From Rhodococcus sp. KBS0724 (GTDB lineage Bacteria > Actinomycetota > Actinomycetes > Mycobacteriales > Mycobacteriaceae), in the NCBI RefSeq assembly GCF_005938745.2, contig NZ_VCBX02000001.1:1321501-1385500 (forward strand): 64,000 nt of DNA. Direction: 5' to 3'. Positions 17,394 through 26,447 of this stretch are shown here, piece after piece. Both the position numbers and the translations under genes were made by a program. The notes below the pieces were generated by a model. It searched no databases, was not told where the DNA came from, and saw only the letters and a list, made by a program, of their open reading frames with translations. Each line of letters begins with the position of its first letter. Position 1 is the first letter of the stretch.

Positions 17394-17925
17394 CCTTTTC
17401 TCGTTTCGGAAAGACGGTGTAGCTCAGGGCGATTGCACTCCACACCGCGAGAACCATGGTGAGTGTGCGGATCCAACTGCTCAGGGCTTCGGTGCGCGAG
17501 GCGTCGTCGACAAGGACGATTGCGGCGCCGAGCAGCCCACACGCGATGGCCCAGGCCAATGCTGCTTTCCCGAATTCACGCCACTCTCGGATGGCCCGTG
17601 CTGTCCCGTATTTCGGCGGTGCGACGGGCTTCGGTCCACCGGCGAATCGGTAGGCGAATCGCGCGTCGGCCCACGAGATCAGGCTGTGCCCGAATGCGAC
17701 GGATATGCCGATGTAGGCGGCTGCCAGTCCGTGGCTCGCGTTGGCCTGACCGCCGCCGCGCAGATCGAGTGCGGTGGCGACCAGAAGTACGACGTCGACC
17801 AGGGGAGCACAGATCAAGAGTGCGGCGCCGATGCCGGGCTTCCGAAACAGATAACGAGTAGTCAGCCCGGCCGCGATGAAAACCCAGAACATGATCTCGC
17901 AGGCAACGATGAGTGTGACGATCAT
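17377..17925 (-). CDS. Four-helix integral membrane protein
   Basis: 182-aa protein with about five hydrophobic segments (IVACEIMFWVFIAAGLTTRY at the N-terminus; ALAWAIACGLLGAAIVLVD near 125; LTMVLAVWSAIALSYTVFP at the C-terminus) and a central cytoplasmic loop with a conserved-looking GGPKPVAPPKYG. It resembles the B. subtilis YmcC-type membrane proteins. It is divergent from a TetR gene across a palindromic operator, so it is likely the target of that TetR. Function unknown. Confidence 0.75.
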   Translation of the reverse strand: MIVTLIVACEIMFWVFIAAGLTTRYLFRKPGIGAALLICAPLVDVVLLVATALDLRGGGQANASHGLAAAYIGISVAFGHSLISWADARFAYRFAGGPKPVAPPKYGTARAIREWREFGKAALAWAIACGLLGAAIVLVDDASRTEALSSWIRTLTMVLAVWSAIALSYTVFPKREKVTARG

Positions 17926-17945
17926 GGGAACTCATTTCTAGTACG

Positions 17946-17984
17946 ACTGTGTTAGTGAAGGAAAACTAGCACAGTTGTGTTAGT
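17946..17984. promoter_or_regulatory. TetR operator cluster
   Basis: ACTAGCACAGTTGTGTTAGT at 17965-17984 is a 20-bp imperfect palindrome centred on GT. A third half-site ACTGTGTTAGT at 17946-17956 is inverted relative to ACTAGCACAGT. It lies between the divergent membrane protein (start 17925) and tetR (start 17993), as expected for an autoregulatory operator. Confidence 0.75.
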
Positions 17985-17992
17985 TTTGTGAA

Positions 17993-18601
17993 GTGGTGAA
18001 ACGACCCAGTTCCGAAGAGCGGCGTGAACAGATCGCTGAAGCCGTCTGGCGTGTGGTCAGACGCGACGGGATGGCCGCGGCCAGTGTCCGCACCGTCGCC
18101 GACGAGGCAGGCATGTCCACAGGTTCACTGCGGCATTTCTTCGCGACTCAATCCGAGCTCCTGCTCTTCGCCATGGAATTGGTCTCACTCCGCGTCGAGA
18201 ACCGAATCGCCGACATCGAGTTCGATCCCGACATCAGGCGGGCCATACGCCAATTTGCCGACCAATTTGTTCCCCTCGACCCTGACCGCCGCGAAGAAAT
18301 GCAGGTCTGGGAAGCCTTCGCCGCCGCATCGCGAACCGAACCGGATTTGGCGGTGGTCAGGGACCGGACGGATCAAACCCTGTTCGGGCACTTCCGGCAG
18401 TTCGTCGAGGCCCTGAGTGACGCGGGTTTTCTTCGGTCCGGGAGTTCCGTCGACAGTGAAGCGATGCGTCTGCACGCGCTGGTCGACGGCCTCGCCGCGC
18501 ACGGCGTCAACAATCCGGAGAGGGTGAACCGCGCTGCGATCACCGAGGTACTCGACGCCCATTTTGCATCACTGATCACCTCAGCCGGGAGCAGTGACTG
18601 A
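17993..18601 (+). CDS. TetR-family regulator
   Basis: 202 residues. The N-terminal HTH is clear: REQIAEAVWRVVRRDGMAAASVRTVADEAGMSTGSLRHFFATQSEL. The C-terminal ligand domain is of the BetI/TetR_C_6 type (FVPLDPDRREEMQVWEAFAA). The start is GTG 17993, or the adjacent GTG 17996, directly downstream of the operator. It probably represses the divergent membrane protein and itself. The stop overlaps an alternative start of the rRNA methyltransferase gene, so the genes may be cotranscribed. Confidence 0.88.
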   Translation: MVKRPSSEERREQIAEAVWRVVRRDGMAAASVRTVADEAGMSTGSLRHFFATQSELLLFAMELVSLRVENRIADIEFDPDIRRAIRQFADQFVPLDPDRREEMQVWEAFAAASRTEPDLAVVRDRTDQTLFGHFRQFVEALSDAGFLRSGSSVDSEAMRLHALVDGLAAHGVNNPERVNRAAITEVLDAHFASLITSAGSSD

Positions 18602-18632
18602 GTACGTCGTCCGATACGGCACGATAGAAGCC

Positions 18633-19439
18633 GTGGTTCACGTCATCGATATCTCAGATCCAGCCGATTCCAGGCTGGATGACTTTCGCGATCTCAACTC
18701 CTCCGATCGTCGACCCGACCTGCCGGAAGGAAAGGGTTTGGTCATCGCGGAGGGGGTATTTGTCACTCAGCGCCTGCTGACCTCACGCTTCGAGCCGATC
18801 AGTCTTCTCGGTGTCGAGCGTCGACTGCAGGAACTTGCCGACGACCTCGACGGGGTTGACGTGCCGTTCTATCGAACCAGTGCGGAGGTGATGGCCGAAG
18901 TGGTCGGATTCCATCTCAACCGCGGCGTGCTGGCCGCAGCTTCCAGACCGGCGCCCCTTGCTGTCTCGGACATCCTGGCGGACGCGCGAACAATTGCCAT
19001 CCTCGAAGGTGTCAACGATCACGAAAACCTCGGTTCGATGTTCCGTAACGCCGCGGGACTCGGAGTCGACGCCGTACTTTTCGGAAAGGGCTGCGCAGAT
19101 CCGCTCTACCGCCGCTCGGTCCGAGTGTCGATGGGGCATGTACTCCGAGTTCCGTTTGCCCATGTCGAGAAGTGGCCGTACGACCTGGAAGAATTGCGCA
19201 GCAACGGTTTTCAGCTTATCTCGCTCACGCCCAATCCTGAGGCCGTGACACTGGCCGAAGCGATGACCGGGGACAAGGTAGCTCTCCTGCTCGGCGCCGA
19301 GGGCCCTGGTCTGACCGAACATGCCATGCGTGCGACGGATATTCGCGCGAAAATCCCCATGGCTCCGGGTACGGATTCACTCAACGTCGCCACCGCCGCG
19401 GCAATGGCCTTCTATGAACGAGTCAGGACCCGGCAGTAA
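18633..19439 (+). CDS. SpoU/TrmH-family rRNA/tRNA 2'-O-methyltransferase (Rv0881 homologue)
   Basis: 268-aa SPOUT methyltransferase using S-adenosylmethionine. Motif 1 is ILEGVNDHENLGSMFRNAAG (Asn and Arg of the active site), motif 2 LLLGAEGPGL, motif 3 IPMAPGTDSLNVATAAAMAF. The N-terminal 100 residues form a substrate-binding domain. GTG 18633 gives VVHVIDISDPADSRLDDFRD, which matches the homologue N-terminus; GTG 18594, overlapping the TetR stop, adds 13 residues. It overlaps the next gene by one base. The target nucleotide is not known from sequence. Confidence 0.9.
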   Translation: MVHVIDISDPADSRLDDFRDLNSSDRRPDLPEGKGLVIAEGVFVTQRLLTSRFEPISLLGVERRLQELADDLDGVDVPFYRTSAEVMAEVVGFHLNRGVLAAASRPAPLAVSDILADARTIAILEGVNDHENLGSMFRNAAGLGVDAVLFGKGCADPLYRRSVRVSMGHVLRVPFAHVEKWPYDLEELRSNGFQLISLTPNPEAVTLAEAMTGDKVALLLGAEGPGLTEHAMRATDIRAKIPMAPGTDSLNVATAAAMAFYERVRTRQ

Positions 19440-19693
19440 TGCCGACCAGAACTCCCTGGTTCACCGGCGTTGCGGTATCGATCTTCGCCGCAATGCTGTC
19501 CACCGCCGCGGTAGGCGCGTTCAGTGAGGGCCTGGCACACGTCAACGTGTTTCTTGCCTTTGCTGTCAACGTCATCGCAGTGGCCGGTTTGGCTCCCACC
19601 GTGTGGCGGTGGCGGGCCGTTCCCATCTGGCGATGGGTGGTTTACGGTGCCGTAGTAGGTATTCCGTTGGGGTGGATAGCCGCGATCGCCTGA
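19439..19693 (+). CDS. DUF2537 small membrane protein (Rv0882 homologue)
   Basis: 84 residues with two to three hydrophobic helices (FTGVAVSIFAAMLSTAAVGA; VFLAFAVNVIAVAGLAPTVW; VVYGAVVGIPLGWIAAIA). It matches the actinobacterial DUF2537 family, which follows the methyltransferase gene in mycobacteria. The start overlaps the previous stop (TAATG), so it is translationally coupled. Function unknown. Confidence 0.82.
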   Translation: MPTRTPWFTGVAVSIFAAMLSTAAVGAFSEGLAHVNVFLAFAVNVIAVAGLAPTVWRWRAVPIWRWVVYGAVVGIPLGWIAAIA

Positions 19694-19731
19694 TAGCCGC
19701 GAAGGCCCGATTGCCGTGAACACCCGATTGC

Positions 19732-20733
19732 TCAGTGGAAGCCGAAGTATCGCGCCAGACGGTTGCGCTTCTTCGGTTCGGGGGTTGCGGCCTCGGGGTT
19801 GGGCTCTTCGGGGACTTCCAGTGCATCGGTGAACTCGGGTTGAATGGACGCGGGGGCGACAGGCCGAGGTGTGACAGGCCGAGGTGTGACAGGCTGAGGT
19901 GCGACGCGTTCAGGTGTCCGGGCCTTCGGTTCGTTGGCCTTCGGTTCGGTGATCGGCGGATCCGCTTCGGGCGCAACAACAACCGGTTCTTCCGGCCGCG
20001 TGGGTGTCGGAGCAGATTTCGGGAGCTTCTCCGGTTGGGATGCTGCGATCGGAGGCTCCGCAGGCTTGGGTGCCGGCGGTGTCGTTTTCGGCACTTCCGA
20101 TTTCTGGTGAATCTTGAAGCCCCACAACAGGATTTGAGTCTTGTCGAGATCGCCGTCGTGCGGCGTGCCCGTGTAACGGAATCCCAGCCACTCCGCGTTG
20201 GCGGCCTCGGCGAACTGCTGGGGATGAAACGGCAGTGCTTGAGGATCGGGCAAAATGCCTGGGGGATAACGCAAGGGGTGCTCGCCCGACCAGTAGGGCA
20301 ACTCCCAGGTTTGTGGGATGCCGATGTTCTCGACGATGTCGATCGGGAGCGCGCTGAACGAGCGTCGCAGCTGACCGTTTTCCCATACGGCAAAGGACCC
20401 CTGCGCGCGGTCGGGTGACGAGCTGACGAGGAAGGTGAGCGGGCTGGGCGGCGAAAGTAGCCAGGACTCAGGAAGTTCCGAAGGAAGGAACGCACTCAAC
20501 TCGGCACTGGCGACAACGCTGATGTTCTCGTAGGTGCCGATGAAGAGATAGCCGGGTTGTACGGTCGCAGCGATCGACAGTGGGTGGGGGCCGAGAGACT
20601 CGAACTCTTTGCCGGGGTGCAGTCGCTGCGCAATCGCGAGTGCTGCGGCCTGGTCGGGTTGCGGGTACAGACTCAGTTCAGCGCGAACGTCATTGTTGTC
20701 GACAAACCAAATTGTTGAAACACGTGCAGCCAC
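19732..20733 (-). CDS. Pro-rich tailed protein, DUF6928-like
   Basis: 333 residues. The first about 210 form a globular domain (ARVSTIWFVDNNDVRAELSL; SWLLSPPSPLTFLVSSSPDR; FHPQQFAEAANAEWLGFRYT) resembling the actinobacterial DUF6928 proteins. From residue about 215 the chain becomes a low-complexity Pro/Glu/Lys/Ala tail with repeats (EPKANEPKA, PRPVTPRPV) and ends with a basic KKRNRLARYFGFH. The tail DNA is built of 15-bp tandem repeats. It has no signal peptide. It precedes nothing in an obvious operon and its function is unknown; the basic C-terminus could bind membrane or nucleic acid. Confidence 0.7.
   Translation of the reverse strand: MAARVSTIWFVDNNDVRAELSLYPQPDQAAALAIAQRLHPGKEFESLGPHPLSIAATVQPGYLFIGTYENISVVASAELSAFLPSELPESWLLSPPSPLTFLVSSSPDRAQGSFAVWENGQLRRSFSALPIDIVENIGIPQTWELPYWSGEHPLRYPPGILPDPQALPFHPQQFAEAANAEWLGFRYTGTPHDGDLDKTQILLWGFKIHQKSEVPKTTPPAPKPAEPPIAASQPEKLPKSAPTPTRPEEPVVVAPEADPPITEPKANEPKARTPERVAPQPVTPRPVTPRPVAPASIQPEFTDALEVPEEPNPEAATPEPKKRNRLARYFGFH
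19856..19950. repeat. 15-bp tandem repeats inside the Pro-rich tail gene
   Basis: Three near-identical 15-bp units (consensus GTGACAGGCCGAGGT) occupy 19856-19900, with a degenerate fourth copy to 19915. A second pair of 15-bp units (GGCCTTCGGTTCG(T/G)T) lies at 19921-19950. They encode PRPVT and EPKAN pentapeptides on the minus strand. Confidence 0.85.
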
Positions 20734-20822
20734 CGATCGCCCTCTCTCCTGAACCTCACTGCTTAGAAGAATACGACGAATCAGCCGCTGATTTTGCCGC
20801 CGAGACGCTCCGGGCGGGAGCG

Positions 20823-21779
20823 TCAGCGGCCGCTGCTACGCACACCGAGGAGAACGTCGTCCCATGACGGAAGCGCGGGCTTTCCACGCTTGTCCTTGGT
20901 CGACGATTGTTGCGGCGCTGCCTTGGGTGTGACGTCCTCGGCAGGTTCCGGGGTTTCTTCTTCCAACTGCGGTTCGGGCTCGACGTCGATCTCTGCCTCG
21001 ACCGCAGGAGTCTCGACGTGAGCCGGAGTGTCTACGCGAGCCGGGATTTCCGCGACAGGAGGGATTTCGGTGACAACGACGACGGCGTCGTGGGTATCGG
21101 TTTCAGCGTTGACTTCTTCGTCGGATTCGAAGTTGTTATCGATCCGTGACAGTTCGGGTCGCTCGGAGACCACCGGCGCCAAACCGCGTAGTGGGCGGCC
21201 GAAATCCGGATCGATCAAGTCGAAGGCAGTGTCGTCGAGCGCCACGATGGTTCCACCATGTGCGTCCGGCTGATAGCGCCAATGTGCGGCGTTGGTGCTG
21301 CGTCCGGCCTGCCATTGCAGCTGCGCAACCCAATGGTTGTCCTCGTCGCGCCAGGCATCCCACGTGGCGTCGTCGATGGTGTGGCCGCGGGCACGAAATG
21401 CGTGAGTCACGATTTCCGCGAGCGTCGGTACAGTGGGCCCGTTATCGCGGATCGGGTGCCCGCCCTGCGCCATTTCTGCTGCTCGAGAGCGTTCGAGAAG
21501 GACCGGGTATGCGTAGCGCTCGACCTTGCTGACCGGGATACCGGCTTCCTTGGCGACCTGCTGGACGGACGCGCCGGATCGGATGCGGGCCTGGATTTCG
21601 CGGGGGCGGAGCTGGCTTTCGTTCTCGATCTCGATCTGGCCGAGCCGAGCTACATCACCCCGGCACGCTGCGCGCAGCTTGTCGTCGGCAGGGAGACGAA
21701 ATTTCTGGCCGGTTTCGGCGTCGGCGCACACCACATGCGATCCATCGGGTTCAAGTCCGATCACTCGAAGCTCTCGCAC
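20823..21779 (-). CDS. sepH: Septation protein SepH (DUF3071)
   Basis: 318-aa cell division regulator that binds FtsZ and promotes filament assembly in actinobacteria. The N-terminal conserved domain starts MRELRVIGLEPDGSHVVCAD and includes the HTH-like segment LRPREIQARIRSGASVQQVAKEAGIPVSKVERYAYPVLLERSRAAE. The middle is a conserved YP-type region (HWVAQLQWQAGRSTNAAHWR), and residues 210-300 are an acidic disordered linker. The C-terminus has a short conserved motif KRGKPALPSWDDVLLGVRSS. The domain plan matches SepH exactly; the position equals Rv0883c. Confidence 0.93.
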   Translation of the reverse strand: MRELRVIGLEPDGSHVVCADAETGQKFRLPADDKLRAACRGDVARLGQIEIENESQLRPREIQARIRSGASVQQVAKEAGIPVSKVERYAYPVLLERSRAAEMAQGGHPIRDNGPTVPTLAEIVTHAFRARGHTIDDATWDAWRDEDNHWVAQLQWQAGRSTNAAHWRYQPDAHGGTIVALDDTAFDLIDPDFGRPLRGLAPVVSERPELSRIDNNFESDEEVNAETDTHDAVVVVTEIPPVAEIPARVDTPAHVETPAVEAEIDVEPEPQLEEETPEPAEDVTPKAAPQQSSTKDKRGKPALPSWDDVLLGVRSSGR

Positions 21780-21900
21780 ATTGACCTCCCTTATCGCGCC
21801 GGCTCGCGACTTTGCGCCGCAGTCAACTGTAATTCATTTGTGATGACCAATCCGGCAGGACACTCCCGGCAGCGCCCTCGCGTACCGATATGAACGCAAT

Positions 21901-21947
21901 CACGCCGTCGGCCGCGACTCGCGTAAGGAGTCGAGGCCGGCGGCGTG
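21901..21947. terminator. 20-bp-stem hairpin downstream of serC
   Basis: 21901-21920 (CACGCCGTCGGCCGCGACTC) pairs with 21928-21947 with two mismatches around a 7-base loop. It lies 38 bases past the serC stop (minus strand), before sepH. There is little T-run, so it is a GC-rich terminator of the actinobacterial type. Confidence 0.75.
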
Positions 21948-21985
21948 AGAGGTGAACAGCGTGAGAGGTAAAACAGGGGTGCAAC

Positions 21986-23116
<1,131 letters not shown>

Positions 23117-23304
23117 TCAATGCGTCCTAAACGTCGAGGAACCTTTGCCGGGTCAGTTTAGACGGCTGCGGTGTTGCGGTGGACGGTCGAGGTGCTGTGA
23201 CGAGCGTCGAAACGCTCCGTTGGTCCACAAAACGAGGCCCACCACCAGCGTTGCGGCTCGGTTACTATCGCCACCACCGTCGATTCGACAACTCGAGGAC
23301 ACTC

Positions 23305-24282
23305 ATGAAAATTCGCTCCCTAACCTTGCTGTTCGTCACCGCGATGGCTCTGACGTCGTGCGCCTCGAACACGACTGACTCCACGGCCGAAGGGGGCGCA
23401 GACGGTGGCGCGTTCCCGGTGACCATCGACACCAAATTCGGTGCGGTAGCCATCGAATCCCAGCCGGAACGGGTGGTGGCGCTCGGCTGGGGCGACGCCG
23501 AGACGGCTCTTGCGCTCGGAGCTCAGCCGGTGGGTGCCAGCGACTGGCTCGCGTTCGGCGGCGACGGCGTCGGACCGTGGGCGCAGGGGTTGTACAAGAA
23601 CCCACCAGAACTGATCGGCACCATGGAGCCGTCCTTCGAAGCGCTCGCGGCTCTGGCTCCCGACCTGATCCTCGACACGAAGAGTTCCGGGGACAAGAGT
23701 CGAAACGACCTACTCGCGAAGATCGCTCCGACAGTCGGTATGCCGGCGGGAAGTGACGCCTACCTCACATCACTCGACGACCAGGTGACATCGGTCGCGA
23801 CGGCACTCGGTGTGCCGGCGAAAGGCGAAGATCTACTCGCTCAGATCGACTCGCAGTACGCGGAAGCGAAGACCGCATATCCGGAGTTCGCCGGGAAGAC
23901 CGTCACCGTGATCGCCTACACATCCGAAGGGTGGGGTGCCTACGTGACGGGCGACTCGCGAGTCGACTTCATGACCGAACTCGGATTCGTGAACAATCCG
24001 CGAGTTCAGGCCGTGCCCACCGAGAACTTTTTCATTCCGGTCTCCGAGGAGAACCTGGACATGCTCGACGCAGACTTCGTTATCGGGTTGCCGATCTACA
24101 TGCCGACCACGGACGTCACGAACAACGCTCTGTTCCAGCAGATCCCGGCCGTCAAGGACGGACGCTTCATCGTCCTCGACAGTGACTCGGATATCTCCGC
24201 CGCATTTTCGACGAATTCGGTGCTGTCCATACCGTTTGCGCTCGAGCAGTTGGTTCCACTTGTCGCCGAACGCGTTTCCTGA
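23305..24282 (+). CDS. Iron-siderophore ABC transporter substrate-binding lipoprotein
   Basis: 325 residues. The signal peptide ends with lipobox MALTSC (Cys near residue 19), so it is membrane-tethered outside the cell. The mature chain is a PF01497 (FepB/FhuD-type) periplasmic-binding fold: PVTIDTKFGAVAIESQPERV at the start, VALGWGDAETALALGAQPVG, SFEALAALAPDLILDTKSSG, and the C-terminal FSTNSVLSIPFALEQLVPLV. The ATG at 23305 follows GAGGA. No permease or ATPase gene is adjacent, so it is an orphan binding protein. No clear DtxR/IdeR box was seen upstream. A terminator follows directly. Confidence 0.88.
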   Translation: MKIRSLTLLFVTAMALTSCASNTTDSTAEGGADGGAFPVTIDTKFGAVAIESQPERVVALGWGDAETALALGAQPVGASDWLAFGGDGVGPWAQGLYKNPPELIGTMEPSFEALAALAPDLILDTKSSGDKSRNDLLAKIAPTVGMPAGSDAYLTSLDDQVTSVATALGVPAKGEDLLAQIDSQYAEAKTAYPEFAGKTVTVIAYTSEGWGAYVTGDSRVDFMTELGFVNNPRVQAVPTENFFIPVSEENLDMLDADFVIGLPIYMPTTDVTNNALFQQIPAVKDGRFIVLDSDSDISAAFSTNSVLSIPFALEQLVPLVAERVS

Positions 24283-24298
24283 CGTCGCTGACGACATA

Positions 24299-24345
24299 AT
24301 GCAACCGGCCGGGTACCTCGTTGAGAGGTACCCGGACGGTTGCAT
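24299..24345. terminator. 21-bp-stem terminator between convergent genes
   Basis: 24299-24319 pairs with 24325-24345 with a single mismatch around GTTGA (core CGGGTACCTC/GAGGTACCCG). It lies between the lipoprotein gene and citA, which converge, and can serve both. Confidence 0.9.
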
Positions 24346-24360
24346 GTACTGCGGAGAAAC

Positions 24361-25488
24361 TTACGCGTGGCTGATCTGGTCCCAGCCCTCGACGGACTCC
24401 GGTGTGCGCGGTGCCGGGCCGGTGTAGATAGCTGCCGGGCGAACAAGCTTGCCCAGACGCTTCTGCTCGAGGATGTGCGCGCACCAACCAGCGGTGCGAC
24501 CACACGTGAACATGGCCGGCATCATGTGCGCGGGAACCTCGGCGAAGTCGAGAATGACTGCAGCCCAGAACTCGACGTTGGTCTCGATCGCGCGATCGGG
24601 ACGACGCTCACGCAGTTCGGCGAGTGCAGCCTGCTCGAGCGCTGCGGCAGCCTCGTAGCGGGGAGCATTGAGGCGCTTGGCGGTGGCGCGGAGCACGCGT
24701 GCACGGGGATCTTCGGCGCGGTAAACGCGGTGCCCGAAGCCCATGAGCTTTTCCTTGCGGTCCAGGATTCCCTTGACCAGTGCGCGGGCGTCGCCGGTCT
24801 TCTCGGTCTCTTCGATCATCGGGAGCACGCGAGCCGGTGCGCCGCCGTGCAGCGGGCCGGACATCGCGCCGATGGCGCCGGAGAGGGATGCCGCAACGTC
24901 GGCGCCGGTGGAGGCGATGACTCGGGCGGTGAAGGTGGAGGCGTTCATGCCGTGCTCGGCTGCCGAGACCCAGTACGCGTCGATTGCCTCGACGTGTGCC
25001 GGATCGGGCTCACCCTTCCAGCGAACCATGAAGCGTTCCGTGACCGTCTTGGCCTCGTCGATGCGCTTCTGCGGAACTGCCGGCTGGTAGATGCCGCGAG
25101 CGGACTGCGCGACGTACGACAGAGCCATGACGGACGCGCGGGCGAGCTGATCGCGAGCGGTGTCGTCATCGATGTCGAGGAGTGGCTCGTAACCCCAGAT
25201 GGGTGCCAGCATCGCCAGTCCGGCCTGGACATCGACGCGGACGTCACCGGTGTGGATGGGGAGGGGGAACGGCTCGGCCGGCGGCAGGCCGGGGCCGAAA
25301 CGGCCGTCGACGAGTAGTGCCCAGACGTTGCCGAAGGTTACCTTCTGGCCGACCAGGTCTTCGATGTCGACGCCGCGGTAGCGCAGAGCGCCGCCGTCCT
25401 TGTCAGGTTCGGCGATATCGCTGGTGAAGGCGACAACGCCTTCGAGTCCGCTCACAAAATCGTCCGGTATTGCTGCGCTCGCTGCCAT
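24361..25488 (-). CDS. citA: Citrate synthase 2 (CitA type)
   Basis: 375-aa citrate synthase condensing acetyl-CoA and oxaloacetate. The active-site His regions are visible as AAEHGMNASTF and GPLHGGAPARV, followed by GFGHRVYRAEDPRARV. The position of the canonical catalytic Asp (NVDF in GltA) reads NVEF here, which I recall as typical of the CitA subfamily. Translation starts at ATG 25488 after GGAGAG (MAASAAIPDDFVSGLEGVVA); the frame remains open upstream to 25983 but those residues are Arg/Pro-rich non-coding. The position equals Rv0889c. A second citrate synthase, gltA, lies 3.6 kb away. Confidence 0.92.
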   Translation of the reverse strand: MAASAAIPDDFVSGLEGVVAFTSDIAEPDKDGGALRYRGVDIEDLVGQKVTFGNVWALLVDGRFGPGLPPAEPFPLPIHTGDVRVDVQAGLAMLAPIWGYEPLLDIDDDTARDQLARASVMALSYVAQSARGIYQPAVPQKRIDEAKTVTERFMVRWKGEPDPAHVEAIDAYWVSAAEHGMNASTFTARVIASTGADVAASLSGAIGAMSGPLHGGAPARVLPMIEETEKTGDARALVKGILDRKEKLMGFGHRVYRAEDPRARVLRATAKRLNAPRYEAAAALEQAALAELRERRPDRAIETNVEFWAAVILDFAEVPAHMMPAMFTCGRTAGWCAHILEQKRLGKLVRPAAIYTGPAPRTPESVEGWDQISHA

Positions 25489-25733
25489 TCTCGTGGACTC
25501 TCCTCGTTCGAGTGCGCCAGGTCTACAGTCGCACTGCCTCAGCTTCCGTGACTGCGCCTCGGTGCTCGCAGGGATGAGCACGCACCGTGTTTTGTACTGC
25601 GCAATCGTCTCGTCCCGATTCGGCTGCTGTCGCTGGTGCGGCTCGCGGTTCGGATCGGGTCTAGCCACGGCAAACTTTAGCGCGTGCCGAGTAGTCGGTG
25701 GCGGGTTGGTACCCGGGAGTAGCGTTCTGGGCT

Positions 25734-26447
25734 GTGTCGAAGGAACGTCAGGACCCGGTGGTGGTGAACAGTGAACTCGCTGCGATGCGTGTGGGGTACC
25801 CGCAACCAGGCAGTGAATCCGAGGCGGTACACGATCGGATGCGCGTCGAGTTGGACGTAAGTGCGGTCGCCGACGGTTGGTTGTCGCTGATGCGGCAGTG
25901 GCTGCTGGACGCCGTCGAGGCGGATGCGCCGGAACCGAATGCGATGACGCTCTCCACCCTCGACGAGCACGGCCACCCCACATCGCGGACCGTGTTGTGC
26001 AAGGGACTCTCCGAGGATGGCGTTCTCTTCTTCACCAACTACCGTTCGGACAAGGCCAGGCAACTCGACGCCCATCCGTATGCGTCGGCTAATTTCACCT
26101 GGCTGACCCTGGCCCGTCAGGTTATCGTTCGAGGAGCTGTGGAGCACGTGAGTCCGCAAGTTACACAAGAGTATTGGCGAACCCGTCCGCGGGGTTCGCA
26201 GCTCGGCGCGTGGGCGTCCCATCAGTCGCAGCCCGTCGAATCACGTGCAGTCTTGGACGAACAACTCCGTGAGGTGGCCGCGCGCTTCGGCGTCGACGGC
26301 GAGATTCCCGTGCCGCCGCACTGGGGCGGGATTCTGATCCGGCCGGAGTCTGTCGAGTTCTGGCAGGGCCGCGCCAACCGTATGCACAATCGGGTCCGCA
26401 CCACCGTCGTCGACGGTCAGTGGTCCGCAGTTCGTCTCCAACCGTGA
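25734..26447 (+). CDS. pdxH: Pyridoxamine 5'-phosphate oxidase PdxH
   Basis: FMN enzyme oxidising pyridoxine/pyridoxamine 5'-phosphate to PLP. It is about 237 aa from GTG 25734. Signatures: PNAMTLSTLDEHGHPTSRTV, LFFTNYRSDKARQLDAHPYA, RGAVEHVSPQVTQEYWRTRP, GSQLGAWASHQSQPV, and the C-terminal EFWQGRANRMHNRVR family pattern. The start is uncertain, since an upstream ATG at 25698 adds 12 residues and no ribosome binding site decides. It overlaps the next MFS gene by GTGA, so both are coupled. PLP supply serves enzymes such as SerC. Confidence 0.93.
   Translation: MSKERQDPVVVNSELAAMRVGYPQPGSESEAVHDRMRVELDVSAVADGWLSLMRQWLLDAVEADAPEPNAMTLSTLDEHGHPTSRTVLCKGLSEDGVLFFTNYRSDKARQLDAHPYASANFTWLTLARQVIVRGAVEHVSPQVTQEYWRTRPRGSQLGAWASHQSQPVESRAVLDEQLREVAARFGVDGEIPVPPHWGGILIRPESVEFWQGRANRMHNRVRTTVVDGQWSAVRLQP

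Noticed and set aside
25489..25983. Upstream extension of citA by 165 codons
   Set aside because: The extension is Arg/Pro/Thr-rich, not conserved in citrate synthases, and overlaps the pdxH start; the ATG at 25488 has a ribosome binding site.
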